Below, one piece after another: positions 45,860 through 54,756 of a stretch of DNA of 64,000 nt. Position 1 is the stretch's first letter. The number at the start of each line of letters is the position of its first letter. The position numbers and the translations under genes were made by a program. The DNA is from Nitrobacter sp051535215 (GTDB lineage Bacteria; Pseudomonadota; Alphaproteobacteria; Rhizobiales; Xanthobacteraceae), in NCBI RefSeq assembly GCF_051535215.1, contig NZ_JBPPLY010000005.1:62001-126000 (forward strand), read 5' to 3'. A model generated the notes under the pieces. The model did no database searches and was not told where the DNA came from. It saw only the letters and a program-made list of their open reading frames with translations.

Positions 45860-46115
45860 GCTCCCGATCCGTGCCGCGCGCGGCGCAATCCCGTTTCGGA
45901 AACAAGTCGAGCAAATGCCGTGCCACCTGGGAAAGCCGATAGAATATGGAGTTTCGGCAAAAGGCCCCGGCGAAACCGGGGCAGAACATGCCGTCCGCGG
46001 CAGAACTTGCCGCCGCCCGCGTCATCCCGATCAGTCGATGCCGCGCATTGCCCCCGGGCGCGGCCCATGTTACGCGAGGCTCTCTCAAGCCCTGCAGAAA
46101 CTCCCGGAAACGTTC

Positions 46116-46817
46116 ATGTCTCAGACTTTTGCGCCGCGTCCTCTCGTCATCGCACCGTCGATCCTGGCCTCGGACTTCTCGAAGCTGGGCGAGGAAGTTC
46201 GCGCCGTCGATCAGGGGGGCGCCGACTGGATCCACCTCGACGTGATGGACGGCCATTTCGTGCCGAACATCTCCTACGGCCCCGACGTCATCAAGGCGAT
46301 GCGTCCGCACACGAAGAAGATCTTCGATGCCCACCTGATGATCTCGCCCTGCGATCCCTATCTCGAAGCCTTCGCCAAGGCGGGCTGCGACCACATCACG
46401 GTTCATGTCGAGGCCGGGCCGCATCTGCATCGCTCGCTGCAGGCTATTCGCAACCTCGGCAAGAAGGCCGGAGTCACGCTCAATCCCGCGACGCCGCTCT
46501 CCACCATCGAATACGTGCTCGATATGGTCGATCTCGTGCTGGTGATGTCGGTCAACCCCGGTTTCGGCGGGCAGAAATTCATTCCCTCAGCGGTCGGCAA
46601 GATTCGGGACCTGCGTTCGATGATCGCCGGGCGGCCGATCGACATCGAGGTGGACGGCGGGGTCGGACCCGACGTCGCGGGCGAACTCGGCGCCGCGGGC
46701 GCCAACGCCTTCGTGGCCGGCTCGGCGGTGTTCAAGGGCGGCACGATGGAATCCTACAAGGCGAACATGGACGCGATCCGCAACGCCGCCGCCGCGGCGC
46801 GGGGCGAACTGGTCTGA
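46116..46817 (+). CDS. rpe: ribulose-phosphate 3-epimerase
   Basis: A 233-residue TIM-barrel enzyme that interconverts ribulose-5-phosphate and xylulose-5-phosphate in the pentose phosphate or Calvin cycle. IAPSILASDF, HLDVMDGHFVPNISYG, MSVNPGFGGQKF and the phosphate-binding EVDGGV are all present, with the metal-binding His and Asp residues intact. Length is normal. ATG 46116 is chosen because the family sequence begins there. It is monocistronic, followed by a hairpin at 46865. Confidence 0.97.
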   Translation: MSQTFAPRPLVIAPSILASDFSKLGEEVRAVDQGGADWIHLDVMDGHFVPNISYGPDVIKAMRPHTKKIFDAHLMISPCDPYLEAFAKAGCDHITVHVEAGPHLHRSLQAIRNLGKKAGVTLNPATPLSTIEYVLDMVDLVLVMSVNPGFGGQKFIPSAVGKIRDLRSMIAGRPIDIEVDGGVGPDVAGELGAAGANAFVAGSAVFKGGTMESYKANMDAIRNAAAAARGELV

Positions 46818-46864
46818 CGCAAACACCTGTACCGGCCGCGCATCACTCCCGGCCATGGCCGAAC

Positions 46865-46893
46865 AACAAGCCCGCCGAACAGGCGGGCTTGTT
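46865..46893 (+). terminator. rpe terminator hairpin
   Basis: AACAAGCCCGCC, loop GAACA, GGCGGGCTTGTT forms a perfect 12-bp stem 47 bp after the rpe stop. Only a weak T run follows. Confidence 0.8.
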
Positions 46894-47036
46894 CACGTCG
46901 GCAATCTTCAAAAATGGAAGCGGGGCAGATCAGCACCACTCCCCGTCGTGCTGCGGATATGCAACGTCAACGGGAAAAGCCTTTGCGCAACCGCGCCGTC
47001 AATTGACATCGACTTTGATCCCCTCCAAACAGATCG

Positions 47037-47225
47037 ACGACGGTTCTCCCTTGGGAGATCAAAAGGGAACGTGGTGCGGGATCATCCCAACGCCACGGCT
47101 GCCCCCGCAACTGTAAGCGGCTAATCTGCGTCACAAGCCACTGGGGAATCTCGGTCCCGGGAAGGCGACGCAAGGTCACGATCCGCGAGCCAGGAGACCT
47201 GCCGTCAGCCGTGGTCACACGCGAA
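47037..47225 (+). promoter_or_regulatory. cobalamin (B12) riboswitch
   Basis: The leader of btuB has the cobalamin-riboswitch core in order: GGAACGTGGTGCGGG, CCCCCGCAACTGTAAGCGG, GCCACTGGG, GGGAAGGCG and the B12 box AGCCAGGAGACCTGCC (47188-47203). Adenosylcobalamin or a related form binding would shut off the downstream receptor. Boundaries are approximate. Confidence 0.95.
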
Positions 47226-47327
47226 GATGTCGGTCGGGGACTACAGACATCCGCTTCACCGGGCCGCAGGGCTTTCGTGAAACCTCGTTCGCTGTGACGT
47301 GCCACCGCCGTCTGCCGAGGTTTCCTC

Positions 47328-49421
47328 ATGTCCGCCGCCATTTTTAATCGCAAAAGCTTTAATCGCAGAAGCCTGTTTGCCTCCGCCCTCCTCGCGTCCG
47401 CGGGATCGATCGGCCTGAATGCGCCTTCCCTCGCGCAGCAATCCGCCTCGCCCAACCTGCTGCCGCCAATCCAGATCGCTCCCCCGCCGGTGAGAAGCGC
47501 GGATGCGCCGCCGCCTGCCCACCGCGCAGCATCGCATTCGCGGCGCGCGGTGCGTGCTGCTCCTCAACAACTTCCGGCCGGTGACGCTGCCGCGCCCGGC
47601 GCAACGGTGCCGGTGGTGGTCAGCCCGACGGGAATCGTGACGCCAGCCGGCCAGTTGGCAAGCACGCTCACCATCGTTACCGAGCAGGATATCCAGACCC
47701 AGCAACACCGCACCGTTCCGGACATCCTGAACACGGTCCCCGGCTTGAACGTCATACAAGCCGGCGGACCAGGCGCCCAGACCTCGGTCTTCATGCGCGG
47801 CACCAACGCCAACCACACCAAGGTGATCCTCGATGGAATCGACATCGGTGATGTCGGCAACTCGAATGGCGCATTCGACTACGCGCATCTTCTTGCAGCC
47901 GACATCCAGCAGATGGAAATCCTGCGCGGTCCGCAGAGCGGGCTCTACGGTTCCGACGCGATCGGCGGCGTCATCTCCATCGTCACCAAGAAAGGAGAAG
48001 GGCCGCCGCGCGCCACGGCCTCGATCGAGGCGGGCTCGTTCAATACCTTTAACCAGACGCTCGGATTGAGCGGCTCCGAACAGAACTTCAACTACGCGGT
48101 CAATGTCGCCCATCTCCATGCCGGAGATATTCCCGTGACTCCGCCGGAACTTTTGCCGCCGGGGCGGAAGGCGATCGGAAACAACTACGACAACAAGACC
48201 TATTCGACCAAGCTCGGGGTCGACCTCAATGAAAACCTGACCGTCAATTCGGTGGTTCGTTATATCGACACGACACTGCTGTTCACCGGAGACAGCGGAT
48301 TTCCAAGTTTCCCCAATGCCGCGCAGAGCACGCACGCCGTTCAGCAATTGTTCAATCGCGAAGAGGCCGTGTGGTCGCTGTTCGACGGACGCTTGAAAAA
48401 CTACTTCGGCGTCAACTACACCAACAGCAGGGCTTACGACATAAGTCCGGGAGATCCGGTTGGGGCAATCACCACCGGCGAACGCCTCAAGTTGGACTGG
48501 CACGCGGTGGCCGAGATCGCACGTGACAACAACCTGATCGTCGGCGCCGAGCAACAGACCGATCGCATCGAGACCACCGACTTGACAGCCCAGAACGGCA
48601 ACAAGGCCGGCTTCATCGAACTGCAATCGGCTTTTGCGAAACGGTTCTTCCTGGTCGCGAATGTCCGCGAAGATTCCAACGACCGCTTCGGCGAGCATAT
48701 GACCTACCGGGTGGCGCCGGCGGTCATTCTTCCCGTCACCGAGACGAAACTGAAGGCGAGCTACGGCACGGGATTCAAGGCGCCGTCGCTGAGTCAGTTG
48801 TATCAGGACTACCCGGCTTTCGGTTTCTTCGCCAATCCCAACCTGAAACCCGAAGAGAGCACGGGCTACGACGCTGGTTTCGAGCAGCCTCTGTTCAACG
48901 ACCGCGTGCGGTTCGGCTCGACCTACTTCCATAACGACCTCACCAACCTGATCGACTACAATGACACATTCACCTCACTGGTGAACGTCAACCGCGCGAC
49001 CACGGAAGGCACGGAAACGTTCGTCTCCGCGCAGATCACCGGGCGTTTCGGCATCCGCGCCGATTACACCTTCACTCGCGCCGTCGATGCTGCTACCGGC
49101 CTGCAACTGTTGCGCCGGCCCAAGGACAAGTGGAGCGTGACGGCGACATGGCTCCCCCTCGATCAGTTGACATTGTCGGCGACGGTGCTTCGTGTCAGCA
49201 ACTGGATCGACGTCACGCGCGACGGCTCGGCTTCCGGAATTGTCGCGCCCGGCTATACGCTCGTGAACCTGCGCGGCGACTATGCCGTCAACGACCAGGT
49301 CAAGCTCTTCGCACGAGTCGATAACCTCTTCGACCGCCGTTACCAGAACCCGACGGGATTCCTCGCGCCCGGCCTCGGGATTTTCGGAGGCATCCGGGTG
49401 GCGAGTTACGGAGTGCGGTAG
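47328..49421 (+). CDS. btuB: TonB-dependent cobalamin receptor BtuB
   Basis: A 697-residue outer-membrane receptor for vitamin B12-type corrinoids. After a signal (to about 36) and a Pro/Ala-rich stretch (about 50-88) comes the plug domain (TVPDILNTVPGLNV, then VFMRGTNANHTKVILDGI and EILRGPQSGLYGSDAIGGVI), then the barrel to the C-terminal VASYGVR. The substrate assignment rests mainly on the cobalamin riboswitch directly upstream. It needs TonB-ExbBD and a BtuCDF importer, which are not in the window. The start is ATG 47328 with GAGG 7 nt before it. Confidence 0.93.
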   Translation: MSAAIFNRKSFNRRSLFASALLASAGSIGLNAPSLAQQSASPNLLPPIQIAPPPVRSADAPPPAHRAASHSRRAVRAAPQQLPAGDAAAPGATVPVVVSPTGIVTPAGQLASTLTIVTEQDIQTQQHRTVPDILNTVPGLNVIQAGGPGAQTSVFMRGTNANHTKVILDGIDIGDVGNSNGAFDYAHLLAADIQQMEILRGPQSGLYGSDAIGGVISIVTKKGEGPPRATASIEAGSFNTFNQTLGLSGSEQNFNYAVNVAHLHAGDIPVTPPELLPPGRKAIGNNYDNKTYSTKLGVDLNENLTVNSVVRYIDTTLLFTGDSGFPSFPNAAQSTHAVQQLFNREEAVWSLFDGRLKNYFGVNYTNSRAYDISPGDPVGAITTGERLKLDWHAVAEIARDNNLIVGAEQQTDRIETTDLTAQNGNKAGFIELQSAFAKRFFLVANVREDSNDRFGEHMTYRVAPAVILPVTETKLKASYGTGFKAPSLSQLYQDYPAFGFFANPNLKPEESTGYDAGFEQPLFNDRVRFGSTYFHNDLTNLIDYNDTFTSLVNVNRATTEGTETFVSAQITGRFGIRADYTFTRAVDAATGLQLLRRPKDKWSVTATWLPLDQLTLSATVLRVSNWIDVTRDGSASGIVAPGYTLVNLRGDYAVNDQVKLFARVDNLFDRRYQNPTGFLAPGLGIFGGIRVASYGVR

Positions 49422-49562
49422 GTTTCGAAAGACAATCGGCGGCAATCACGATTGTCGATTGCGTATCGGGAAATCCGGTCATCCGAGAATCATCGATAAC
49501 TGGATTTCCGGGTTCGTCGTTCACGACGCCACGCAATGACGAAGTAGCCCACGCGCTCTAGA

Positions 49563-49606
49563 GCGTTTTCGAGCGAAGTGGAATCCGGTTCGCGTGAAGA
49601 AAACGC
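49563..49606. repeat. REP-like element (GCGTTTTC/GAAAACGC ends)
   Basis: GCGTTTTCGAGCGAAGTGG through GTGAAGAAAACGC is an imperfect palindrome of a dispersed type familiar from Bradyrhizobium-group genomes. It lies next to the perfect inverted repeat at 49621-49663, after btuB. A related, more diverged element is at 58244-58291. Confidence 0.7.
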
Positions 49607-49620
49607 GTCAGATCAAGAAG

Positions 49621-49663
49621 CTAGAGTCTTTCACCGTTTCCATGAAACGGTGAAAGACTCTAG
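49621..49663. repeat. perfect 20-bp inverted repeat overlapping a stop codon
   Basis: CTAGAGTCTTTCACCGTTTC, a 3-nt CAT loop, and its exact complement. The right arm covers the TAG stop (49660-49662) of the convergent peptidoglycan-binding gene. The long AT-mixed stem could end transcripts from both sides. Confidence 0.9.
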
Positions 49664-50310
49664 TCGATCGGCCGTCCGGTCATGGCGACGAGTTCGCGCA
49701 CCAGGCGATCTGACATCTGACCGGTCACCGGCATCCGGCGAGCCTGCTCGAATTTCCGGATCGCGGCCTGGGTGTCGGTCCCGACCGTTCCTGTCGGCTT
49801 CAACTGGCCGTAGCCGTATTCGGTCAATGTCCGCTGAACCGTCGCGATGCGGCGCGTCGCGTTGATAAGATCGGCAACGGGATCGCCATGCGGCACAGCC
49901 GCGACCGGCGCCGGCGAACGCGCACCCTGCCCTGATGCCGCACGCGACGGCGCAGCCGGCTGGGCAGGACTGGCGGAAGGAGCTTCGGACGGTTCGGCCG
50001 GCCGCACGCTGGCCGTATCCGCCTCGACCGGCCGGGGCCGCGGCAGCGGATTGGCCTGCGGCAACGTCAGGGGCGTCGCGCCGCCCGATCCGAACATCGG
50101 CGATGGATGATGACCGGCCTGCATGAACATGGCATTGGCGACGATGACGCCGACGGCGGCAAAGGCAAGCGACCCCGCAAGCAGGTCCTTCGGGCTGTGC
50201 AGCAGAATGCGCAGGGCGAAACCGCGTTCCTCGTCAGCTTCGCCTCTCGCGGCACTCGCACTGCGACGGCGTGGCCGAATCGCATCTCCTCCGACGGCTT
50301 TCCTAGGCAC
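49660..50310 (-). CDS. peptidoglycan-binding domain protein
   Basis: A 216-residue protein with a basic cytoplasmic N-terminus (1-38), one transmembrane helix (about 43-62), a long Pro/Ala linker (75-145), and a C-terminal PG_binding_1 domain (about 150-210: VQRTLTEYGYGQLKPTGTVGTDTQAAIRKFEQARRMPVTG). This places it in the inner membrane, reaching to peptidoglycan. It overlaps the end of the histidine-kinase gene by 8 bp, so the two are probably co-translated and may act together in cell-wall or cell-cycle control (inference). Confidence 0.88.
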   Translation of the reverse strand: MPRKAVGGDAIRPRRRSASAARGEADEERGFALRILLHSPKDLLAGSLAFAAVGVIVANAMFMQAGHHPSPMFGSGGATPLTLPQANPLPRPRPVEADTASVRPAEPSEAPSASPAQPAAPSRAASGQGARSPAPVAAVPHGDPVADLINATRRIATVQRTLTEYGYGQLKPTGTVGTDTQAAIRKFEQARRMPVTGQMSDRLVRELVAMTGRPID

Positions 50311-52210
50311 TCTTCTTCACCCGATGACCTTGATCCTGTTTTCCGGGACGCGGCGACGGCGTCAGCGTCGCGATGTTGTCCGATGTCGGTTCGGCTTCGG
50401 ACGCGCCGACGCCGGACACGAACGTCAGCGGCAACATGACGGTCACCGTGGTCCCCTCCTCCACCTTGCTCTGCACATCGATCTCGCCCCGATGCAAGGC
50501 GACGAGACTCTTGACGATCGACAGTCCGAGTCCGGTCCCTTCGTGACGCCGCTGGTAGGTTTTCCCAGCCTGGAAGAAGGGATCGCCGATCCGCTTGAGA
50601 TCTTCCTGGGCGATACCGACGCCGTTGTCCATCACGCACAGCATCATGCGCGATCCCTCAACGCGGGCCGAGACCGTGACCCGCCCACCGCGCTCGGTGA
50701 ACTTTATGGCATTCGATACCAGATTCAGAACGATCTGCCGGAACGCGCGCGGATCGCCTGTGATCTGCGGCAAATCCTCCGGAACGCGGGTGACGAGTTC
50801 GATGCCGTTGTCACGGGCCTTGAGCGCGAGCAGACTGCCGCAGTTGAGCAGCATCTCACGCGGCGCGAACGGCTCGGGCACGATCTCGAAGTTTCCGGAT
50901 TCCATTTTCGACATGTCGAGAATGCTGTTGACCACCGACAACAGATGCTGGCCGGAATCGTTGATGAGTTGGGCGTATTCCTTGCGCCGTGCCGCATCGA
51001 GCAGCAGAGCATCCTCCTGCACCATCATCTCCGAAAAACCGATGATGGCATTGAGCGGCGTTCGCAGTTCGTGACTCACGGTTGCGAGAAACCGGGACCT
51101 GGCGGCGTCGGCGCGTTCAGCCGCGGCTCGCGCCAGATCCAGCGCGTGCTCCTGATGCTTCCGCTCGGTGATATCCCGCATCACCGCGACGACTTCGGGT
51201 TCATCGGAGATCGTTGCGGCGGAGACTGGCTCGAGCGGACGGCATCGCATTTCAACCCAGATAAAGTCCGCCGGATTGCGCGCCTCTCGCTGCGGACCCC
51301 GCGCGGTTTCGCGCCTGAGCCTGAATTCGACGCTTTGCGCGTCGTTGCCGAGCGCAGCCGCCGCCAGCGCAGTGAGATAGGCCGGGCGGTCGGCCACGTG
51401 GACGCGCTCGAACAGACCGTGGTCCCGCAATTCCGATAATGGCACGCCGAGCAGGACTTCCGCGGCAGGCGAAATGAACTGCACGGAGCCGTTGCGCCGG
51501 TGACGCGAAATCACGTCGCTCATGTTGCGCGCGAGCAGGCGATAGCGACCTTCCTCGACGTTCAGAAGCGAAGTGCCGGTGCGTGCCAGCGCCTCGGCGC
51601 TGAACGCAATTCCGGCAGCATAAAGCGTGGCGGACGCAATGCCGGACGCCATCAGGACGCTGTGCGCCGTCGCGCCGGAGTCGAGGGGCGGCAGAGCGTC
51701 AAAGTAGCTCATCGCGATCAGCGCGAGCACGCAGGATGCCGAAAGCGCCGATGCGAATCCGATAACGCGGCGGGAGGCGGACAGCGCCGCTTCGAGTGGA
51801 ATCAGGGCAAGCCAGATCGCCGCGAACGATCCGATTCCTCCGGTCGCGATCGCGATCATCATGACAAGGCCAGCGAGCGCGATCGACGACAGCACGTGCG
51901 CATCTTCGTAACGGCCGGTCCGCGACAGGAAATAGGCGAGCAGAATCGGAACGACGAGCCAGGCGAACGCCAGCACTTCCAGCGCCGTCGGTGCACCCCG
52001 GATCGCAAGATAGACCGGAAACGCCGCGAACGCGACGAGGCTTCCCAAGAGACGCGGGCCCATGAACGCCCGATGACGCGCCCGCGTCAACGCATCGTAT
52101 CGCGCCGACGGATGCAGCAGGGCGTCGAGACAGTCCTGGATAAGGGTCAATGCGGTCACGTCGCTCGCGCTTCGGCCGACGTCGTACCAGACGCGCCGGA
52201 ACGCCTCCAT
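50303..52210 (-). CDS. PAS-domain sensor histidine kinase, DivJ/PleC-like
   Basis: A 635-residue membrane kinase. Residues 50-210 hold about six transmembrane helices, then a PAS domain (about 222-350), the HisKA dimerisation helix with phospho-acceptor His380 in FLATVSHELRTPLNAIIGF, and an HATPase domain (about 485-600) with N and G boxes (LVLNLVSNAIKF; DNGVGI; GTGLGLSI). Architecture fits the DivJ/PleC group of alphaproteobacterial cell-cycle kinases, but the exact orthologue cannot be told. It is the first gene of a unit with the overlapping peptidoglycan-binding protein. Confidence 0.92.
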   Translation of the reverse strand: MEAFRRVWYDVGRSASDVTALTLIQDCLDALLHPSARYDALTRARHRAFMGPRLLGSLVAFAAFPVYLAIRGAPTALEVLAFAWLVVPILLAYFLSRTGRYEDAHVLSSIALAGLVMMIAIATGGIGSFAAIWLALIPLEAALSASRRVIGFASALSASCVLALIAMSYFDALPPLDSGATAHSVLMASGIASATLYAAGIAFSAEALARTGTSLLNVEEGRYRLLARNMSDVISRHRRNGSVQFISPAAEVLLGVPLSELRDHGLFERVHVADRPAYLTALAAAALGNDAQSVEFRLRRETARGPQREARNPADFIWVEMRCRPLEPVSAATISDEPEVVAVMRDITERKHQEHALDLARAAAERADAARSRFLATVSHELRTPLNAIIGFSEMMVQEDALLLDAARRKEYAQLINDSGQHLLSVVNSILDMSKMESGNFEIVPEPFAPREMLLNCGSLLALKARDNGIELVTRVPEDLPQITGDPRAFRQIVLNLVSNAIKFTERGGRVTVSARVEGSRMMLCVMDNGVGIAQEDLKRIGDPFFQAGKTYQRRHEGTGLGLSIVKSLVALHRGEIDVQSKVEEGTTVTVMLPLTFVSGVGASEAEPTSDNIATLTPSPRPGKQDQGHRVKKSA

Positions 52211-52528
52211 TTTCGTTGGCGCAACGTGTCAGAGTGAACTTAAGCGAACGCTAAGGCGGTCCGGTCCGTGACGAAACAACGCGCGCGGATGCCGTTTTCC
52301 CGCTCATCCACGGCGGCATTCGACGAGAATGGTGAACGCGAGGTTTCCAGCGTGCCGTGGACGGCGCATCAATCGAAAATTTACGCCGAATCAAATTCCA
52401 CCGCCGCTCGCATGATTTTCTTCGCGGGAAAGACTGCGGACACACCCGGGATTCAGCACCGCCTGATACGGGAGGGGACAGATTGCGGAATTCAACGCAA
52501 CGGTGTGAAAAGCATATAGGGACGCGAC
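52211..52528. other. gene-free stretch between divergent genes
   Basis: This 318-bp stretch separates the kinase from the DUF5330 gene. An open frame at 52268-52519 has no domain or coding-like bias and was not accepted. Promoters for both genes are expected here; none is clear. Confidence 0.5.
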
Positions 52529-52939
52529 ATGTTTTTCCTGCTTCGCATGGCCTTCTGGCTCGGGCTGGTGCTCGTGCTGCTGCCGAGGGACAACGCGCCC
52601 GAGGCGAACAAGGGTCCTCAGATCAAAGCCTCCGAGGCCGTATCGGCCGCGACGGCGGCCGTCTCCGACATGAGTCAGTTTTGCACGCGCCAGCCGGCCG
52701 CTTGCGAGGTCGGCGGCCAGGCCGCGGTCGCGATCGGACAACGCGCGCAGGATGGCGCGAGGAAGTTGTACCGGATCATCACCGACAAGCGCGCTCCCGA
52801 CCATACGGGCTCGATCGGGGCCATGGCGTCGACCGAAGGAGCAACGTCGGGGGAAACGCTGCATGGCACGCTGACGCCGGAGGATCTGCAGGCGGCGGAA
52901 TGGCATCTTGCGGTCCCCGCCACCGTCACGGCCAACTAG
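52529..52939 (+). CDS. DUF5330 domain-containing protein
   Basis: A 136-residue protein with one N-terminal membrane helix (2-20, FFLLRMAFWLGLVLVLLP), an Ala-rich linker with a CTRQPAAC pair (52-59), and a C-terminal helix-rich tail. The pattern is typical of the small DUF5330 family in Rhizobiales-type genomes, function unknown. The short cytoplasmic N-terminus predicts an inner-membrane anchor with a periplasmic tail holding a possible disulfide. It is a single gene upstream of sufE by 211 bp. Confidence 0.82.
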   Translation: MFFLLRMAFWLGLVLVLLPRDNAPEANKGPQIKASEAVSAATAAVSDMSQFCTRQPAACEVGGQAAVAIGQRAQDGARKLYRIITDKRAPDHTGSIGAMASTEGATSGETLHGTLTPEDLQAAEWHLAVPATVTAN

Positions 52940-53150
52940 CGCGCTCGGGAAACGGAGTGATCGTCGGGAGCGCCACAGGCGCGGAACAATTTCCGCAATG
53001 ATTGCCGCGCCCGTATCGATTTTACCTGCCGGGCGTCTTATATAGGTTACGGTTCAATTTCAGCCTTCGCAGGCCGTGTCAGCAGGCGCTCTTCGAATGC
53101 CGGAATGATGGAACCACGGGCAAACCTCACATATGGACATCTGGGCCTGA

Positions 53151-53579
53151 ATGACGATCGACGAGATCAGGGACAACTTTGAGCTACTCGAGGAATGGGA
53201 CGACCGCTATCGGTACGTCATCGAGCTCGGACGCACCCTCGAACCGATGAGCGAAGCCGAACATTCCGCCGCCAACAAGGTTCAGGGCTGCACCAGCCAG
53301 GTCTGGCTGTCCCTCAAGACCGCCCGGGACGCCGACAACAATCCGGTGCTGACATATGTCGGCGACAGCGATGCGCATATCGTGCGCGGCCTGATCGCGA
53401 TCCTGCTGACGCTTTATTCAGGCCGGAAGCCGCAGGCCATTCTCGATACCGATGCGATCGCCGTCTTTGACGAGCTGGGCTTTCGCGAGCATCTCACGCC
53501 ACAGCGTTCGAACGGACTGCGCGCCATGGTCGAGCGCATTCGCAGGGACGCGCGGGAAGCGCTGGCCGACGCGGCCTGA
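53151..53579 (+). CDS. sufE: SufE family sulfur-acceptor protein
   Basis: A 142-residue protein that accepts persulfide sulfur from the cysteine desulfurase SufS and passes it to the SufBCD scaffold for Fe-S cluster assembly. The active Cys is Cys47 in VQGCTSQVW, as in E. coli SufE (Cys51), and the N-terminal DDRYRYVIELG segment is conserved. Length is normal. No other suf gene adjoins it. The start ATG 53151 is the family start. Confidence 0.94.
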   Translation: MTIDEIRDNFELLEEWDDRYRYVIELGRTLEPMSEAEHSAANKVQGCTSQVWLSLKTARDADNNPVLTYVGDSDAHIVRGLIAILLTLYSGRKPQAILDTDAIAVFDELGFREHLTPQRSNGLRAMVERIRRDAREALADAA

Positions 53580-53609
53580 CAACGCTCGGGCCTATCCGCT
53601 GGTTCGGGC

Positions 53610-54239
53610 CTACCCGCTGGTAAAGACTGCGTCGCTCGCAAGCCATGTGCGGACATGCGCGCTTGCTTCGGCCCTCCCGGCGTTCCCCATGCCATAGTGC
53701 CGGGCCAGCCTGTCCAGCGCCAACTGCAAAACGACTTTCGCCGATCGCGGCGGCCAGCCGCGCTCGCGCTCGACATCCTCGAGCCCGCGCAGAAAGCAGC
53801 AGACGTCCATCAGCAGGCCGGAAAATTCCGGTCCGCACGCCTGCATCGCCAGCCGCACCCGCTGCCGCGACGCGACGATCAGATCGGTCATCTCGCAAGG
53901 GCCTGCTCCGGATCCGCGCGGCCGTCCACCGGTCGGCGCCGACCAGTTCGAGGTCACCCGCGGCGTCAGATTTCCGCGCGTGAAATCGGCGCGCAGCCGT
54001 TCGCCGGCCGCAAACTGATCGCGGCTGATCATCGCACAGCCATCGCGGCCCTTGCGGCGCGCCAGCCAGGCGAGCGGACTCTCGCTGTCGTTGGCCATCA
54101 CCGTCGCAACGCCTGCGTCGGTCATGATCTCACGCTCGGCAAGCGCGAGATGCTGCGCGCGAAACCGATCGATAGCTTCGGCCGTGCGTCTCTTCGGCCG
54201 CCGCGCCGACTTGCCGGCGCCGCGATCAGAGGCCGACAT
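53610..54239 (-). CDS. DUF6456 domain-containing protein
   Basis: A 209-residue protein. The N-terminal 30 residues are basic. The middle (SPLAWLARRKGRDG... through RLRADFTRGNLTPRVTSNW) and the C-terminal VCCFLRGLEDVERERGWPPRSAKVVLQLALDRLARHYG match the DUF6456 family of Alphaproteobacteria, function unknown but probably DNA- or replication-linked, since a DnaA-like HTH gene overlaps it. I start at ATG 54239, because GGAG lies 6 nt before it; two in-frame ATGs upstream would also overlap the neighbouring gene. Confidence 0.85.
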   Translation of the reverse strand: MSASDRGAGKSARRPKRRTAEAIDRFRAQHLALAEREIMTDAGVATVMANDSESPLAWLARRKGRDGCAMISRDQFAAGERLRADFTRGNLTPRVTSNWSAPTGGRPRGSGAGPCEMTDLIVASRQRVRLAMQACGPEFSGLLMDVCCFLRGLEDVERERGWPPRSAKVVLQLALDRLARHYGMGNAGRAEASAHVRTWLASDAVFTSG

Positions 54240-54609
54240 CGGGCGCTCCATCATGGCCTTCATCGAAAGCCGCGCATATCGTTTCGAGCACTGCGAGACG
54301 GCAATCCTGTTTCTCATCGTCGCGGCTATCTTCGACCACGCGGCATGCGTGGGAGACGGTGGTGCGGTCGCGGTCGAAGGCGCGTCCGATCGCCTCGAAA
54401 CTCAGCGCGAAACCGACATGCGACAGATACATCGCGACCTGCCTGGCATATGCGGTGCGCGGAGAGCCGCGCGTCGATGACATAACGCTCGCGACATCGA
54501 GGCCGAATTCGTCGGCCACCAGTGCCGCGATACCCTGACAGATCTGCTTTGCCGGAACGGGCGGCCGCCGGATGACTGCCGGCTGCCTGGACAGAAGGGT
54601 TAGAAGCAT
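54226..54609 (-). CDS. DnaA C-terminal-like helix-turn-helix protein
   Basis: A 127-residue protein containing the DNA-binding domain found at the DnaA C-terminus: ARQVAMYLSHVGFALSFEAIGRAFDRDRTTVSHACRVVE (about 53-91), without the AAA+ ATPase. It should bind DNA, perhaps DnaA-box-like sites, but cannot act as an initiator alone. Its stop overlaps the DUF6456 start by 14 bp, so the two are translationally coupled. A perfect 8-bp palindrome (54620-54648) lies just upstream of its ATG. Confidence 0.88.
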   Translation of the reverse strand: MLLTLLSRQPAVIRRPPVPAKQICQGIAALVADEFGLDVASVMSSTRGSPRTAYARQVAMYLSHVGFALSFEAIGRAFDRDRTTVSHACRVVEDSRDDEKQDCRLAVLETICAAFDEGHDGAPDVGL

Positions 54610-54619
54610 GGAACCTCCG

Positions 54620-54648
54620 CTATAGGAATATATTCACATATCCTATAG
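54620..54648. promoter_or_regulatory. inverted repeat upstream of the DnaA-like gene
   Basis: CTATAGGA, a 13-nt AT-rich spacer, TCCTATAG. The arms are exact complements. The site is 10 bp from the start codon, overlapping the likely promoter, and could be an operator for this protein itself or for a neighbouring regulator such as MucR. Confidence 0.75.
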
Positions 54649-54756
54649 GGCCATTCCACCCCCGGGGATAACATTTTTCAAAGAACGGGGCGTCGGCAAA
54701 GCTCCCGAGGAGCCAATTCAGATATTATTCCTAACATTGAGTACCTGGAACGCGCA

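Larger units (their letters stand above)
46818..47327. other. intergenic region with terminator and cobalamin riboswitch
   Basis: This 510-bp stretch has the rpe terminator hairpin at 46865-46893, about 140 bp without evident features, then the cobalamin riboswitch (47037-47225) and a further ~100-bp leader to the btuB start, with GAGG at 47317-47320. Confidence 0.8.

Noticed and set aside
47256..48932. 558-codon frame antisense to btuB
   Set aside because: No domain; the plus-strand receptor and its riboswitch explain the region.
52268..52519. 83-codon plus-strand frame before DUF5330
   Set aside because: No domain, weak coding bias and no ribosome-binding site.
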